Notes: a model not told the origin generated them from the letters alone. Positions 1 to 9,062 are shown, numbered from the stretch's first letter. The stretch is DNA of 34,662 nucleotides from Bacteroidia bacterium (GCA_026391255.1 JAPLDU010000049.1:2714-37375), one strand, 5' to 3'. Program-made: numbers and translations.

Positions 1-2770
1 CCTGGTTACTTACGGTGATTGACTGGCTGGTTGCTCCTGTTGACCAATGATAGGCAATTCCACCAACACCTGCATCCAGAGTGATGGATTGTCCGGCATC
101 AATTAAGAAGGTATCAGCGCCCAGATTAACCACAGGCGAAGGTAACAAACTGATGATCCTGTTGTCACTGATTGTTCCGCAGTAATTAGTAACTGTCACT
201 GAATAATCTCCGGCAGCTGTAATACTGATAGTCTGGGTATTCTCCCCTGTGGACCAGTGATAGCTTGATCCTGGGTGGCCGGCATCAAGGGTCAGTGAAG
301 AACCGTTGCATATGGATGTATCGTTGCCCAGGTTGATTGCCGGGTCAAAAACCATCACCACAATGGTATCGCTCTTGGTCTGGCACTGATTGGTCACTGA
401 AACGCTGTAAGTACCGGCATTGATGACCTGCAAGGTCTGTGAACTGGTTCCGTCAGACCATAAATAGCTTTGCCCGGGATTAGAAGCATTCAATAAAAGT
501 TCGCTGCCGGGACAGATGATTGTGTCAGGCCCAAGGTTTACATTCAGTTGAATAACCTGGAGATTGATAAGATCTGAGTATGTACCGCAGGCATTGGTCA
601 CATCTACCGAATAGCCATCATTCTGTGTAACTGCAATGGACGATGTGGTTGCCCCTGTCGACCAGAAATAACTGCAATCGGTGCAGGGATAGCTGAGTAA
701 ATATCCGGGGCAAACAGTGGTATCATTTCCAAAATCAACAATCAGAGGATGGTCTGCTGTTATAATGACTTCGTCTGAGGCCGAACCACACTGGTTAGTC
801 ACTGTTACTCCGTAAGTACCTCCGGTGTTCACAGCCAGACCTGGTGAAACTGATCCGTTTGACCAGTGATAAGTTCCATCGGGAGTAGTGGCATCCAGTA
901 TAACAACCTGTCCATTACAAATGGTGGTATCATTCCCGATATGGACAACCGGAATATTTATCTGGGAAATATTGATATTGTCATGATATGAACCACATGA
1001 ATTTGTAACAGTCAGAGAATAAGTACCGGGGTTGCTCACCACCATGCTCTGTGTAATTTGTCCGGTAGACCACAAATAAGTTGAACCGGGATAATTACCT
1101 GCATAAACTGTATCAGTAGAACCGGTACATACAAATTGGTCGGGGCCCAGGTCAAGAGTAATGGGACTTACAAAGGTGACAATTTTTGAATCGACTTCTA
1201 AACACAATCCTCTAGTGACAGAAACAGTATAAGTACCATTGGCAGTAACTGTAATGGTTGGTGTAATGGCTCCGGTTGACCAGTGATAAGTAACCGATGG
1301 ATAGCCTCCAAGAGGAGTTGTTGCATTTATAGTCACCGGTGTGGAAGAACAGACATTCAACATATCAACACCAAGGTCCAGACCTAAATTGTTATAGTGA
1401 ACCGTTATGGAATCAGAATAAGATCCACAGACATCGGTGGCGATAACCCAGTAAGTGGCTGGTTTATCAACAAGGTAAGTGGCTGTGGTGGCAACATTTC
1501 CGGTCAGGCTGTTGTGCCAGCTGTAAGTAGCGCCGGCATTCCCGCCATTATTCGAGGCATCGAGCAATAATGTGCCATCTGAACATAGAGTGGTATCCGG
1601 ACCGAGATTTACATATACAGTTGAAGGCTGAAAAGCAACCTGCACTGTGGAAGGCGAACTTACACATCCGTTAGCTGTTGCAATACAAGTATAAGTACCG
1701 GCATTGGCCTGGGTAAAACTGCTGAGTGTCGGGTTTTGTACTGAAGACGAATAGCCGACGGGACCTGTCCAGTGATAAGTGGCGCCCGCCAGGGCAAAAG
1801 CGGTAAGAGATAATGTTCCGTTTGTGCAAACCGGGCTGTTTGAAGTGAGCGTAGGAGCCGGAGGTATTGATGTTACCTGGAAATCAAGAATTCCATTCGG
1901 AGCAACATTTCCGCAAAGATCAGTCACTGTGTCAACCAGATTCAGGCTGTATGAACCGTTAGTACTAATAGCCGGCGAGAATACAATGGTAAATACCTTC
2001 TCCTGGTTACCACCTAAAGTACATGCATTCCCTGATACCGATGAAATAGTATAAGGACCACCAGGGCCCGTAAGCGTAAAATCGGTGGACTGAACGGTGC
2101 TGCACAGGACTTTTTCTGAAAACTGAAATGTGATAGATGTTGTGCCACAGGTTATGGTAGAAGTGATACTGTCAATCCAGGGACTTACATCATCAAAAAT
2201 AGTGGCTGTGGAGTTTGAAAAGTTAATGGTATAGCCATATTGGGAAGCAGTCCAGTTATCAATCATCATAACGTAAGTTCCACCTGCAAGCACAGGTATG
2301 TCCTGGTTCCACTCCGGGCCATTTGTATCACCGGGACCATTGCTGTTCCCGACTCCACCCATGGCAGTGCTTGCCCCCGTAGGCCCGTTATATCCCGATA
2401 ATGAACCCCACGAATTACAACTGAGGGGATTAATTGTATTATTCTGAATATCGGCACAGGAAGCATTGGTAATATCCCAGACTCCCCAGTCATAATCATC
2501 GGCCATGTTGTTGGGAGTAATAGAAAAGACAAGAAAACCTGATGTCTCAGCAGTAAAAATGTACCAGACCGAGTTATTTTCACCGTCAAGGCAGGTACTG
2601 CCAAAATACCCTATTTCACTATAGTTTCCTACGCCGGTATAAGAGTTGACCGTAGAATAAATATTCTGACAGATGGGAATGGCTCCAAGGCAGTCCTGAA
2701 CCGTCGGTACCTGAGAATACACCTGGCCTGATAATCCGGTTGCCAATAGTAAAATGTTAATATATTTCAT
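1..2770 (-). CDS. Adhesin-like repeat protein, C-terminus cut by window edge
   Basis: I read this frame by hand from an ATG at 2770 to the left edge with no stop (923 codons visible). It begins with a signal peptide (MKYINILLLATGLSGQVYSQ). Next comes a Cys-containing N-terminal domain of about 170 residues (DCLGAIPICQ, NSVWYIFTAE, DDYDWGVWDI), a type common at the start of Bacteroidota gliding/adhesin proteins. A bacterial Ig-like domain (SPWIDSI to CGNVAP) and an Ig/PKD-like domain follow. Then there are at least eight repeats of about 75 residues with LGPDTTIC, WSTGATTQ and TVTNxCG landmarks. These repeats line up one-to-one with those of the gene just upstream (44 bp away, same strand), so the two are tandem paralogues and probably one operon. 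A T9SS tail is expected beyond the edge but not seen. The role in surface attachment is inference. Confidence 0.85.
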   Translation of the reverse strand, partial: MKYINILLLATGLSGQVYSQVPTVQDCLGAIPICQNIYSTVNSYTGVGNYSEIGYFGSTCLDGENNSVWYIFTAETSGFLVFSITPNNMADDYDWGVWDITNASCADIQNNTINPLSCNSWGSLSGYNGPTGASTAMGGVGNSNGPGDTNGPEWNQDIPVLAGGTYVMMIDNWTASQYGYTINFSNSTATIFDDVSPWIDSITSTITCGTTSITFQFSEKVLCSTVQSTDFTLTGPGGPYTISSVSGNACTLGGNQEKVFTIVFSPAISTNGSYSLNLVDTVTDLCGNVAPNGILDFQVTSIPPAPTLTSNSPVCTNGTLSLTAFALAGATYHWTGPVGYSSSVQNPTLSSFTQANAGTYTCIATANGCVSSPSTVQVAFQPSTVYVNLGPDTTLCSDGTLLLDASNNGGNAGATYSWHNSLTGNVATTATYLVDKPATYWVIATDVCGSYSDSITVHYNNLGLDLGVDMLNVCSSTPVTINATTPLGGYPSVTYHWSTGAITPTITVTANGTYTVSVTRGLCLEVDSKIVTFVSPITLDLGPDQFVCTGSTDTVYAGNYPGSTYLWSTGQITQSMVVSNPGTYSLTVTNSCGSYHDNINISQINIPVVHIGNDTTICNGQVVILDATTPDGTYHWSNGSVSPGLAVNTGGTYGVTVTNQCGSASDEVIITADHPLIVDFGNDTTVCPGYLLSYPCTDCSYFWSTGATTSSIAVTQNDGYSVDVTNACGTYSDLINLQVIQLNVNLGPDTIICPGSELLLNASNPGQSYLWSDGTSSQTLQVINAGTYSVSVTNQCQTKSDTIVVMVFDPAINLGNDTSICNGSSLTLDAGHPGSSYHWSTGENTQTISITAAGDYSVTVTNYCGTISDNRIISLLPSPVVNLGADTFLIDAGQSITLDAGVGGIAYHWSTGATSQSITVSNQ

Positions 2771-2814
2771 GTATGTATATTTCAATAGAATTAATTCTCT
2801 TAATTGTATACAAC

Positions 2815-5800
2815 TTATTTATTTAGACAAACCGGTCTGACAAAAAGCTGCCCGTTTACCAGCACTATTTTTAAGATATAGACTCCATTTGGTAAATTGG
2901 TTGTATTTAAAGTCGCAATTTCCTGTCCCGGAGTTGCAAATATAAGCATCTGTCCAAGACAATCAAACAATTCAATCTTACCAATTTTTATATTTTTCGA
3001 TGATACCTGAAATTTATCTTTTGCAGGATCGGGAAAGATGACAACTGAAGTAGGGCTATCCACTGACTGAATCCCTGTTTTAACTGCCACGTATACCTTA
3101 GCAGCTGTCTGACAGCCATTGGCTGCCGTCACTGTAACATAATAGTATCCCTGGTCATGGGTCGTGATGGTCTGGGTAGTCGCTCCTGTTGACCAATAAT
3201 AACTTACATTGCCGTACCCAGCATCGAGCATGACATTTTCCTGTGGTTGTATCCAAATTGTATCCCCGGCAAAATCAACAACCGGCGAAGGTAATTCACT
3301 GATGAGTATTATATCCGATAAATTTCCGCAATAATTTGTTACTGATACCGAATATGTCCCCGCCTCATTAATTCCTATGCTCTGGCTGCTTGCACCTGTT
3401 GACCAGATGTACTGCGAACCGGGATGACCTGCATCCAGAACCAGACTTGCGCCTTCGCATAATGTGGTATCATTCCCTAAATTCAGGTTATTATCAAATA
3501 CATTTACCACGATTGTATCCCAAACTGTACCGCAGAGGCTGGTCACTGCCACATCATATTCACCCGGCATATATACATCGATGGTCTGTGTGAATGAATT
3601 AGTAGACCAGTAATAATAGCTTCCCGGGTTACCGGCATCAAGCGTTAAGTGACTACCTTCACAGATAGTGGTATCAGGTCCCAGGTTTACCGACATCTGT
3701 ATCAGTCCCAGGCTGATCATATCCGTGTATGTTCCGCAGGCATTGGTCACATCCACTGAATAAATATCCGGTTCATTGACCACTATGCTTTGGGTGGTTG
3801 CCCCGGTTGACCAGTTGTAGCTTGCTCCGGGGTAACCGGCATCTAAAACCAGTACGCTTCCGCACTGATTAGTGACCGTAACCACATAATTACCGCTACT
3901 TGTCACAGAGATGGCAGGTGCATCAGAACCTGTTGACCAATGATAGTTTTGTGATGAATTACCTGCAGTCAGAACGACCATATTACCTGAACATATCGTC
4001 TGGTCCGGACCAAGATCAACCACAGGTGTTGATATTTGATTCACCGTTACCTGACTGCTGACCTGACCACAGGCATTGCTCACAGTCACCGTATATGTTC
4101 CCGGATTTGTAACAGTTATCGCCTGAGTATTCAGTCCGGTAGACCAATGATAAGCTGCTCCGGGATTACCGGCATTTAAAACCAGTACGCTTCCCGCGCA
4201 AATTGCCGTATCCGTTGGAAGGATCACTATTACAGGTGTATCAAAATGAACCTGCACGGTATCCACATCGCTGCATTGTCCAAGGCTCACTGTTACTGAA
4301 TAAATTCCATTCTGAGTAACCGTGATGGCCGGTGTAAACTGTCCGGTTGACCAATGATAATTAGTAGTACCATAGATCGTATTCACATAAGTAGCATCCA
4401 GAACCTGAGAACCAGTTCCTAGGCATAAACCTGAAGTAATGTCATTTCCAAGGTCAGCTACCACATTGTTATAATGAACCACGATCTGGTCGGTTGCGGT
4501 TCCGCAACTTGCCTGGGTTACCGTTACTGAAAAGGTGCCGGGCTTGTCTACCAGCATAGTAGGCAAACTGCTTACAGTGTTGCCGGTACTTATATTGGCT
4601 GTCCAGTGGAAACTGCAATTCTGATTATATGATAAGTCATAACTGATGGTGGCATTGGTACACAAGGTAGTATCAGCCGGGCCGAGATTCACGAAAGGTG
4701 TTGCACCTGCCAGCGTAATCACCACTGAATCGGTAAGTGTGCAACTACCGGCTACAGCCTGTACTGAAAAAGTACCACCGGTTGATACGGCAATAGTCTG
4801 TGTTGTTGCACCATTGTTCCACAGGTATGAGTCTTTTCCGATACCGGCATCGAGGATAACGGTATCACCCTGGCAGATGGTGTGGTCAGGTCCCAGGTTC
4901 AGGCTGCTGAAATCAGAGAAATAACCATACCGGCATCCGCCTGAAGAAGTTCCATGTATAACACCCATGTGAAATAATCCTCCTGTATTCCTGATCAGGC
5001 TTCCGGTACCAACAGAAATTTGTGCTGTGGAAAATAACAACTGTGCCGTGACCCATTGATTAGAAGTTCCGGGAACAACAGTAAAGGCTGATGCCGGGAC
5101 TAAAGTTGAACTGCCATTGAGTATAAAATCACCCTGGAAACCGTTTTTTGTCATCAGGTTCATGTAAAAGGGTTCATCTACCGAACGGGTAAAGCCAATC
5201 TGGTACGAACCCGTACATTCGATGGACGGAAGCAATGAATAGCCAAGTTCACAGCCAAAACCCGACAGATGCAGAACATAAGCAGGGTTTGAAGTTACCA
5301 CATATGTTGAAGCTGCAGTTATGTCGAGTGTATAGGTTGCACCTGTATTGATAGTTGCAATTGGTACTGAACCACCATTTATAAAAATCGATGTATTATC
5401 CTGGGTTGCCAGCACGAATGCTTTTTCTATGTTGTTATTTAACATACCTTTCATCACAATGTACTGTGTCCCTATAATATCCACAGGTACAATCTGGTCA
5501 CCTCCAAGATCTGCACAACCTCCCCAGAAAGTTCCGGCCATCAGGTCATCACAAACAGTCACAGCTACCGGCTTATCAGACATTACCTTTGATCCTGCCG
5601 GATGCTGGTTTGCCGCCTGGCTGACTGCCCTTGCTGTGTAGGCCTGTCCTTTATTCAGCATTATATTATAGGCCACACCAGCCACATGTCCCACCACATC
5701 ATGTGTAGGTGTAATGTTTACCGTGGTATTATCTTCGGTGGCAACGATCTCAAAGGAACTATAGGGTAATGGATTATACGACGGCGAGTTATCGGTAAAT

Positions 5801-6264
5801 GTCTGAAAAGGGGTATAAAACAATGTTCCGAGGGCATTTTTCCCATTCATTTCAAAGATTTCCGGATTACAATAACAATAGGTGCTGGCTACCTCATAAT
5901 AACAGGAAATCAAAGCCGTGGCCGAAATTTTAAAACCATAATTCAACACAGTATTTGGCGGAGCGCATTCCACGGTACTCAGAAATGCAGACAAGTCAAC
6001 AGATGAAGAACTATTGGAGGGTAAATTAACTATAATAGGTGTGAATGAAGCATTGGCAGGCTGACTAATCGTTACAACCGAAGCCTGGTTAAGTGTTGAT
6101 ATCCTGAAGTATATCGGGATATCAAAATTTGCACTGCCATTGCTCGAAACATCGGGAGCCGCAAACCAGAACTCAGTATCTGTCTGACATATTCCCCTAA
6201 TAGTCAATATAATAAAAAATATTAAAAAAAATACTGATAAGGCATATTTTTGTTTCATGTGCAA
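2815..6264 (-). CDS. IgGFc-binding-domain repeat protein with T9SS sorting tail
   Basis: An 1149-residue exported protein. Residues 1-26 form a hydrophobic signal peptide ending ICQ. About 28-450 resemble the IgGFc-binding-protein N-terminal domain (TDTEFWFAAPDVS; AGSKVMSDKPVAVTVCDD). About 452-1060 hold nine serial beta-sandwich repeats with LGPDxTIC, WSTGATTQ and YSVxVTNxCG landmarks. About 1075-1149 form a T9SS type A sorting domain (VVIFPDPAKDKF, LPNGVYILKI). The family is secreted through the outer membrane by T9SS, then anchored or released. Repeat 6 is missing its front part: NQCG runs directly into SVLVLDAG, a 27-residue in-frame loss compared with the neighbouring paralogue. The stop lies 44 bp before the next gene's start, so co-transcription is likely. 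The ligand is unknown. Confidence 0.92.
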   Translation of the reverse strand: MHMKQKYALSVFFLIFFIILTIRGICQTDTEFWFAAPDVSSNGSANFDIPIYFRISTLNQASVVTISQPANASFTPIIVNLPSNSSSSVDLSAFLSTVECAPPNTVLNYGFKISATALISCYYEVASTYCYCNPEIFEMNGKNALGTLFYTPFQTFTDNSPSYNPLPYSSFEIVATEDNTTVNITPTHDVVGHVAGVAYNIMLNKGQAYTARAVSQAANQHPAGSKVMSDKPVAVTVCDDLMAGTFWGGCADLGGDQIVPVDIIGTQYIVMKGMLNNNIEKAFVLATQDNTSIFINGGSVPIATINTGATYTLDITAASTYVVTSNPAYVLHLSGFGCELGYSLLPSIECTGSYQIGFTRSVDEPFYMNLMTKNGFQGDFILNGSSTLVPASAFTVVPGTSNQWVTAQLLFSTAQISVGTGSLIRNTGGLFHMGVIHGTSSGGCRYGYFSDFSSLNLGPDHTICQGDTVILDAGIGKDSYLWNNGATTQTIAVSTGGTFSVQAVAGSCTLTDSVVITLAGATPFVNLGPADTTLCTNATISYDLSYNQNCSFHWTANISTGNTVSSLPTMLVDKPGTFSVTVTQASCGTATDQIVVHYNNVVADLGNDITSGLCLGTGSQVLDATYVNTIYGTTNYHWSTGQFTPAITVTQNGIYSVTVSLGQCSDVDTVQVHFDTPVIVILPTDTAICAGSVLVLNAGNPGAAYHWSTGLNTQAITVTNPGTYTVTVSNACGQVSSQVTVNQISTPVVDLGPDQTICSGNMVVLTAGNSSQNYHWSTGSDAPAISVTSSGNYVVTVTNQCGSVLVLDAGYPGASYNWSTGATTQSIVVNEPDIYSVDVTNACGTYTDMISLGLIQMSVNLGPDTTICEGSHLTLDAGNPGSYYYWSTNSFTQTIDVYMPGEYDVAVTSLCGTVWDTIVVNVFDNNLNLGNDTTLCEGASLVLDAGHPGSQYIWSTGASSQSIGINEAGTYSVSVTNYCGNLSDIILISELPSPVVDFAGDTIWIQPQENVMLDAGYGNVSYYWSTGATTQTITTHDQGYYYVTVTAANGCQTAAKVYVAVKTGIQSVDSPTSVVIFPDPAKDKFQVSSKNIKIGKIELFDCLGQMLIFATPGQEIATLNTTNLPNGVYILKIVLVNGQLFVRPVCLNK

Positions 6265-6364
6265 CTGTTATTTTGTCAATATGTCTCTAAGACGAAGAAT
6301 TTTCTCAAAGTAAGTGTCAAAATTAAAATAAATCTTCATTTTCATAATTTAACAAAATGATCAT

Positions 6365-6372
6365 TACCTTTG
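6365..6372 (+). promoter_or_regulatory. Candidate Bacteroidota -7 promoter element
   Basis: TACCTTTG matches the TAnnTTTG -7 consensus. It lies about 205 bp upstream of the plus-strand gene at 6577. I see no clear TTG -33 box at the right distance, so this is a weak call. Confidence 0.3.
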
Positions 6373-6442
6373 TTTTCAGATATTGTGATGATATATAAAT
6401 AGAGTCTGTCCATAATATTCAATATTTTGATAAACGAATATC

Positions 6443-6520
6443 GATTAACGATTTTAGATTTCTGATGTTATCACTAAATCAGATAATTACACTTACTTCA
6501 TAAATCAGAAATCGTTGATC
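6443..6520. repeat. Two facing degenerate heptamer arrays (inverted repeat)
   Basis: On the plus strand 6443-6470 reads as 7-mers GATTAAC, GATTTTA, GATTTCT, GATGTTA. On the minus strand 6520-6493 reads GATCAAC, GATTTCT, GATTTAT, GAAGTAA. The two sets face each other and together make an imperfect inverted repeat. The units belong to the same GANTTAY-like family seen in other gaps of the window. Confidence 0.6.
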
Positions 6521-6576
6521 CTTGTTCTTAAATCAAAAAAGAATGATTTTAAAGACAAATACTAAAAATACATTAA

Positions 6577-8493
6577 ATGATGAAAAATCGTTTCTTCCTG
6601 AGTCTGATCGCATTTGTTATGGTTTTATCAGTAGACGCACAATGTCCGGGTTGTATGGCTAATCTCAGTTGTGGTGTGGGATCGGTGGAACCTGCCATAT
6701 GTCCTGATACATTGCCGGGTGGAACAGTGTTACAAAATTACAGCCAGGATATCACTTTTTTCCTGCCCCACCAGGTGCCATACAATGTGCCGAATATTGG
6801 CCTGGTTAATATCACTGTTACCTGGGTTCTGATCAATAGTATCAGCGGGCTGCCCTTCGGTTTGCAATGGCAGTCAGGTTCATCAAATAATACATTTTAT
6901 CCCAGCAGTAATCCGCCCGCTTCAGAATATGGTTGTATCCGCATTTGCGGCACACCACTTGAAGCCGGAACATTCACTGTGACTGCTTCAATTACAGCAC
7001 ACGGAACATATGGCCTGATCAGTCAGAACCAGAACTTCACATATAATATTCCAATGGTGATATCTTCCACATCCGTAAGTTCGACCTTTTCTATGAATCC
7101 TTCGACCGGCTGCGGCCCGACCCTGGTCAGTTTTACCACCCTTATTGCCAGTAACGGAAATACAAATTATCATTATGCATGGAATTTCGGCAACGGTAAT
7201 TCCAGCTCTGTTGAAAACCCGCCTGCTCAGACTTACACAGCTCCCGGTCAGTATATCGTAAGCCAGGTGACTTCAATAGTCAACCAGCAAAATTTGTCCG
7301 ATACCGTACACTTCTCCAGTTCCGACACGGTAATTATTAATGCAATTCCTGCTATTTCATTAGATAACGATATGAATGTCACAAGTATGAATACATATAC
7401 CCTGGAAGCAGGCCCGGGATATGCAAATTATCTCTGGTCGACTGGCGCCAGTACAGAATCTATCACAGTATCAGTATCAGGAACCTATTCAGTGACGGTT
7501 ACTTCCGTCAATTCCTGTACAGCAAGCGATGACATCAATATAATTTTCGGAAGTTCAGAAATAGCCCTTGTCGGAACCGATGTATCCTGCATGGGCCTTT
7601 CAGATGGCGCTGTGGACCTGACAATCATTGGCCCCGGGCCTTATACTTACCTCTGGTCAAACCAGGCCACAACCCAGGATATCAGTGGCATTCTGCAGGG
7701 TAGTTACTCAGTAACTGTTTTCCAGGGAAGCATTCAGGCATATGTTCAGAATATCACCATCAATGTTCCTCCATTCCTGAACCCTCAGTTTTCAATTACT
7801 GATGCCGGTTGCCAGAGCTGTACCAATGGTGCTATTAATATGACACTCACCGGAGGTGTTCCGCCTTACATGTTTGGCTGGTCAAACGGTGCATCTACTG
7901 AAAATATTTCCGGTCTGACACCCGGAACTTATCATATTTACATTCTCGACAGCCATAACTGTTATACCTACGATAATATAACCGTTGGCTATGCCAGCGC
8001 TGTCACCCAATATATCAATCTTCCAGCCGGTTGGAGCATGTTTTCAACATATATTGATCCGGCTGACCCGGCTATCAATTACCTCTTTGCAGCTATCGTA
8101 AACCAAACCGTTATTGTTAAATCCGGCGACGGACTTGTTTTCTGGCCCCAGTATGGTGTGAACAACATAATCAACCTGGTGATTGGCAAAGGATACCAGA
8201 TAAAAATGACCAGCTCCCAGGTTCTTCCCGTTACCGGACCGGATGTTGTCCCTGAAGACACGCCTATTCCCCTGCCTGCAGGCTGGAGTATCATTGGCTA
8301 CCTGAGACAAAACCCTGGTTTGATTGCAAATATTATGTCTCAGGCAACAAACAATCTGATCATTGTAAAAAATGGCTCCGGCAATGTATTCTGGCCTCAA
8401 TTCAGTTTGAACAATATAATCAATATGAATCCCGGCGAAGGATACCAGCTGAAAATGACCTCGGCATTTGTGCTTACTTACCCTGCAAACTGA
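6577..8493 (+). CDS. Exported PKD/SprB-repeat protein with duplicated C-terminal PAGWS domain
   Basis: A 638-residue protein with a signal peptide (MMKNRFFLSLIAFVMVLSVDAQ). About 25-165 is an Ig-like region (GLPFGLQWQ, CIRICGTPLEAGTF). About 170-250 is a PKD domain (YHYAWNFGNGNSSSVENP). About 255-325 is a WSTGASTESI repeat like those of the adjacent adhesins. About 330-470 holds two SprB-type repeats (SDGAVDLTIIGPGPYTYLWS; TNGAINMTLTGGVPPYMFGWS). The end is a tandem duplication of about 75 residues starting at about 482 and 566 (LPAGWS, VIVKSGDGLVFWPQ, GYQIKMTS). No T9SS tail follows; the protein stops at TYPAN. SprB-like repeats occur in Bacteroidota surface and gliding adhesins. The start is chosen because the signal peptide begins there. 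It stands alone as a transcription unit. Confidence 0.88.
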   Translation: MMKNRFFLSLIAFVMVLSVDAQCPGCMANLSCGVGSVEPAICPDTLPGGTVLQNYSQDITFFLPHQVPYNVPNIGLVNITVTWVLINSISGLPFGLQWQSGSSNNTFYPSSNPPASEYGCIRICGTPLEAGTFTVTASITAHGTYGLISQNQNFTYNIPMVISSTSVSSTFSMNPSTGCGPTLVSFTTLIASNGNTNYHYAWNFGNGNSSSVENPPAQTYTAPGQYIVSQVTSIVNQQNLSDTVHFSSSDTVIINAIPAISLDNDMNVTSMNTYTLEAGPGYANYLWSTGASTESITVSVSGTYSVTVTSVNSCTASDDINIIFGSSEIALVGTDVSCMGLSDGAVDLTIIGPGPYTYLWSNQATTQDISGILQGSYSVTVFQGSIQAYVQNITINVPPFLNPQFSITDAGCQSCTNGAINMTLTGGVPPYMFGWSNGASTENISGLTPGTYHIYILDSHNCYTYDNITVGYASAVTQYINLPAGWSMFSTYIDPADPAINYLFAAIVNQTVIVKSGDGLVFWPQYGVNNIINLVIGKGYQIKMTSSQVLPVTGPDVVPEDTPIPLPAGWSIIGYLRQNPGLIANIMSQATNNLIIVKNGSGNVFWPQFSLNNIINMNPGEGYQLKMTSAFVLTYPAN

Positions 8494-8580
8494 TTTGCTG
8501 CAAACAGGTAAAATTTATAGTGCTGTTTGATTTTAATATTTGAATTCCTGTTGTCCGGTAAAAATAACAAAACAAATCTT

Positions 8581-8740
8581 AGTTTCCTCGCTACACTTCG
8601 TTTCGCTCGGAATGACAAGCATTTAAGAGGTGGAAGAGTGGGGTCACTGAAGGCTTCGCCTCCCGTAACCCCACTCCTTAATAAATCAACAGAACAGCTT
8701 GTCATTCTGAGCGAAGCGAAGAATCTCAAACATTTAACCG
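8581..8740. repeat. REP-like nested inverted repeat (GAATGACAAGC type)
   Basis: Outer arms at 8604-8620 and 8697-8713 match in inverted orientation with one mismatch in 17 (CGCTCGGAATGACAAGC). Inner arms GAGTGGGGT (8636-8644) and ACCCCACTC (8668-8676) pair perfectly around a GGCTTCGCC mini-hairpin. The CATTCTGAGCGAAGCGAAGAATCT word is a repeat I recall from many bacterial genomes. It has no transposase, so it is a non-autonomous element. Confidence 0.7.
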
Positions 8741-8769
8741 GACAACAATGATTTGAATTATTAGCACAT

Positions 8770-8889
8770 ACCACGGAAACACAGAGAACACGGAGTGCCA
8801 CGAAGATTGTGTATTGACGACTTTCAGAATTTCTCTGTGTTTCTCAATGCTCTCTCCCGAAAAATCGGGACAAGCTGTGCCTCCGTGGT
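8770..8889. repeat. MITE/REP-like inverted repeat (ACCACGGA type)
   Basis: Terminal ACCACGGA (8770-8777) pairs with TCCGTGGT (8882-8889). Inner AACACAGAGAA (8778-8788) pairs with TTCTCTGTGTT (8831-8841). A perfect hairpin TCCCGA-AAAA-TCGGGA sits at 8855-8870, perhaps a second insertion inside the right arm. It has no coding capacity. Confidence 0.65.
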
Positions 8890-8925
8890 TATTCAAAATT
8901 TCCTTAGACGCTTAGGAAACATAAC

Positions 8926-8998
8926 TTACCAACATGTTGTCGCTAATCTTATTCCCGTGAAACGGATATGATTTTCAAATTTTCAAATTAATTTAGTT
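8926..8998 (+). repeat. Dispersed repeat, copy A (ACCAACATGTTGTCGC element)
   Basis: It shares ACCAACATGTTGTCGCTA (from 8928), then GTGAAACGGAT (8957-8967), TTTTCAAAT units and a TAATTTAGT end with copy B at 26492-26580, in the same order and orientation. Both copies lie a short way upstream of a plus-strand gene. Confidence 0.7.
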
Positions 8999-9054
8999 TC
9001 TTTAATTGCTGTTGTTAAAATTATCCGGATTTTCAAATCCATTTATTCTTTTAC

Positions 9055-9062
9055 TAAATTTG
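9055..9062 (+). promoter_or_regulatory. Candidate -7 promoter element of the first peptidase gene
   Basis: TAAATTTG, followed by CA, fits the Bacteroidota TAnnTTTG consensus. It lies 94 bp upstream of the start codon. The same TAnnTTTGCA word precedes gpmI and the LamG-protein gene, which strengthens all three. A -33 TTG is not evident. Confidence 0.5.

Larger units (their letters stand above)
6265..6576. other. Divergent intergenic region
   Basis: This 312-bp AT-rich gap separates the minus-strand adhesin operon from the plus-strand gene at 6577, so it must hold promoters for both. I see a TAnnTTTG word on the plus strand at 6365-6372 and an inverted pair of heptamer arrays at 6443-6520. 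No ORF or RNA gene is apparent. Confidence 0.6.

Noticed and set aside
2266-2604. 112-codon minus-strand ORF near the left end
   Set aside because: It is a shadow in another frame of the larger protein that starts at 2770, which has a signal peptide and matching repeats.
8044-8400. 118-codon minus-strand ORF inside the SprB-type protein gene
   Set aside because: It is antisense to a clear coding region with conserved domains and shows no features of its own.
8581-8740. Rho-independent terminator of the gene ending at 8493
   Set aside because: The inverted repeat is long and nested, begins about 90 bp after the stop and lacks a T run. A dispersed repeat explains it better.
8478-8801. Overlapping ORFs on both strands of the repeat-rich gap
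   Set aside because: They fall within the inverted-repeat element, have no recognisable domain and match the repeat boundaries rather than a gene.
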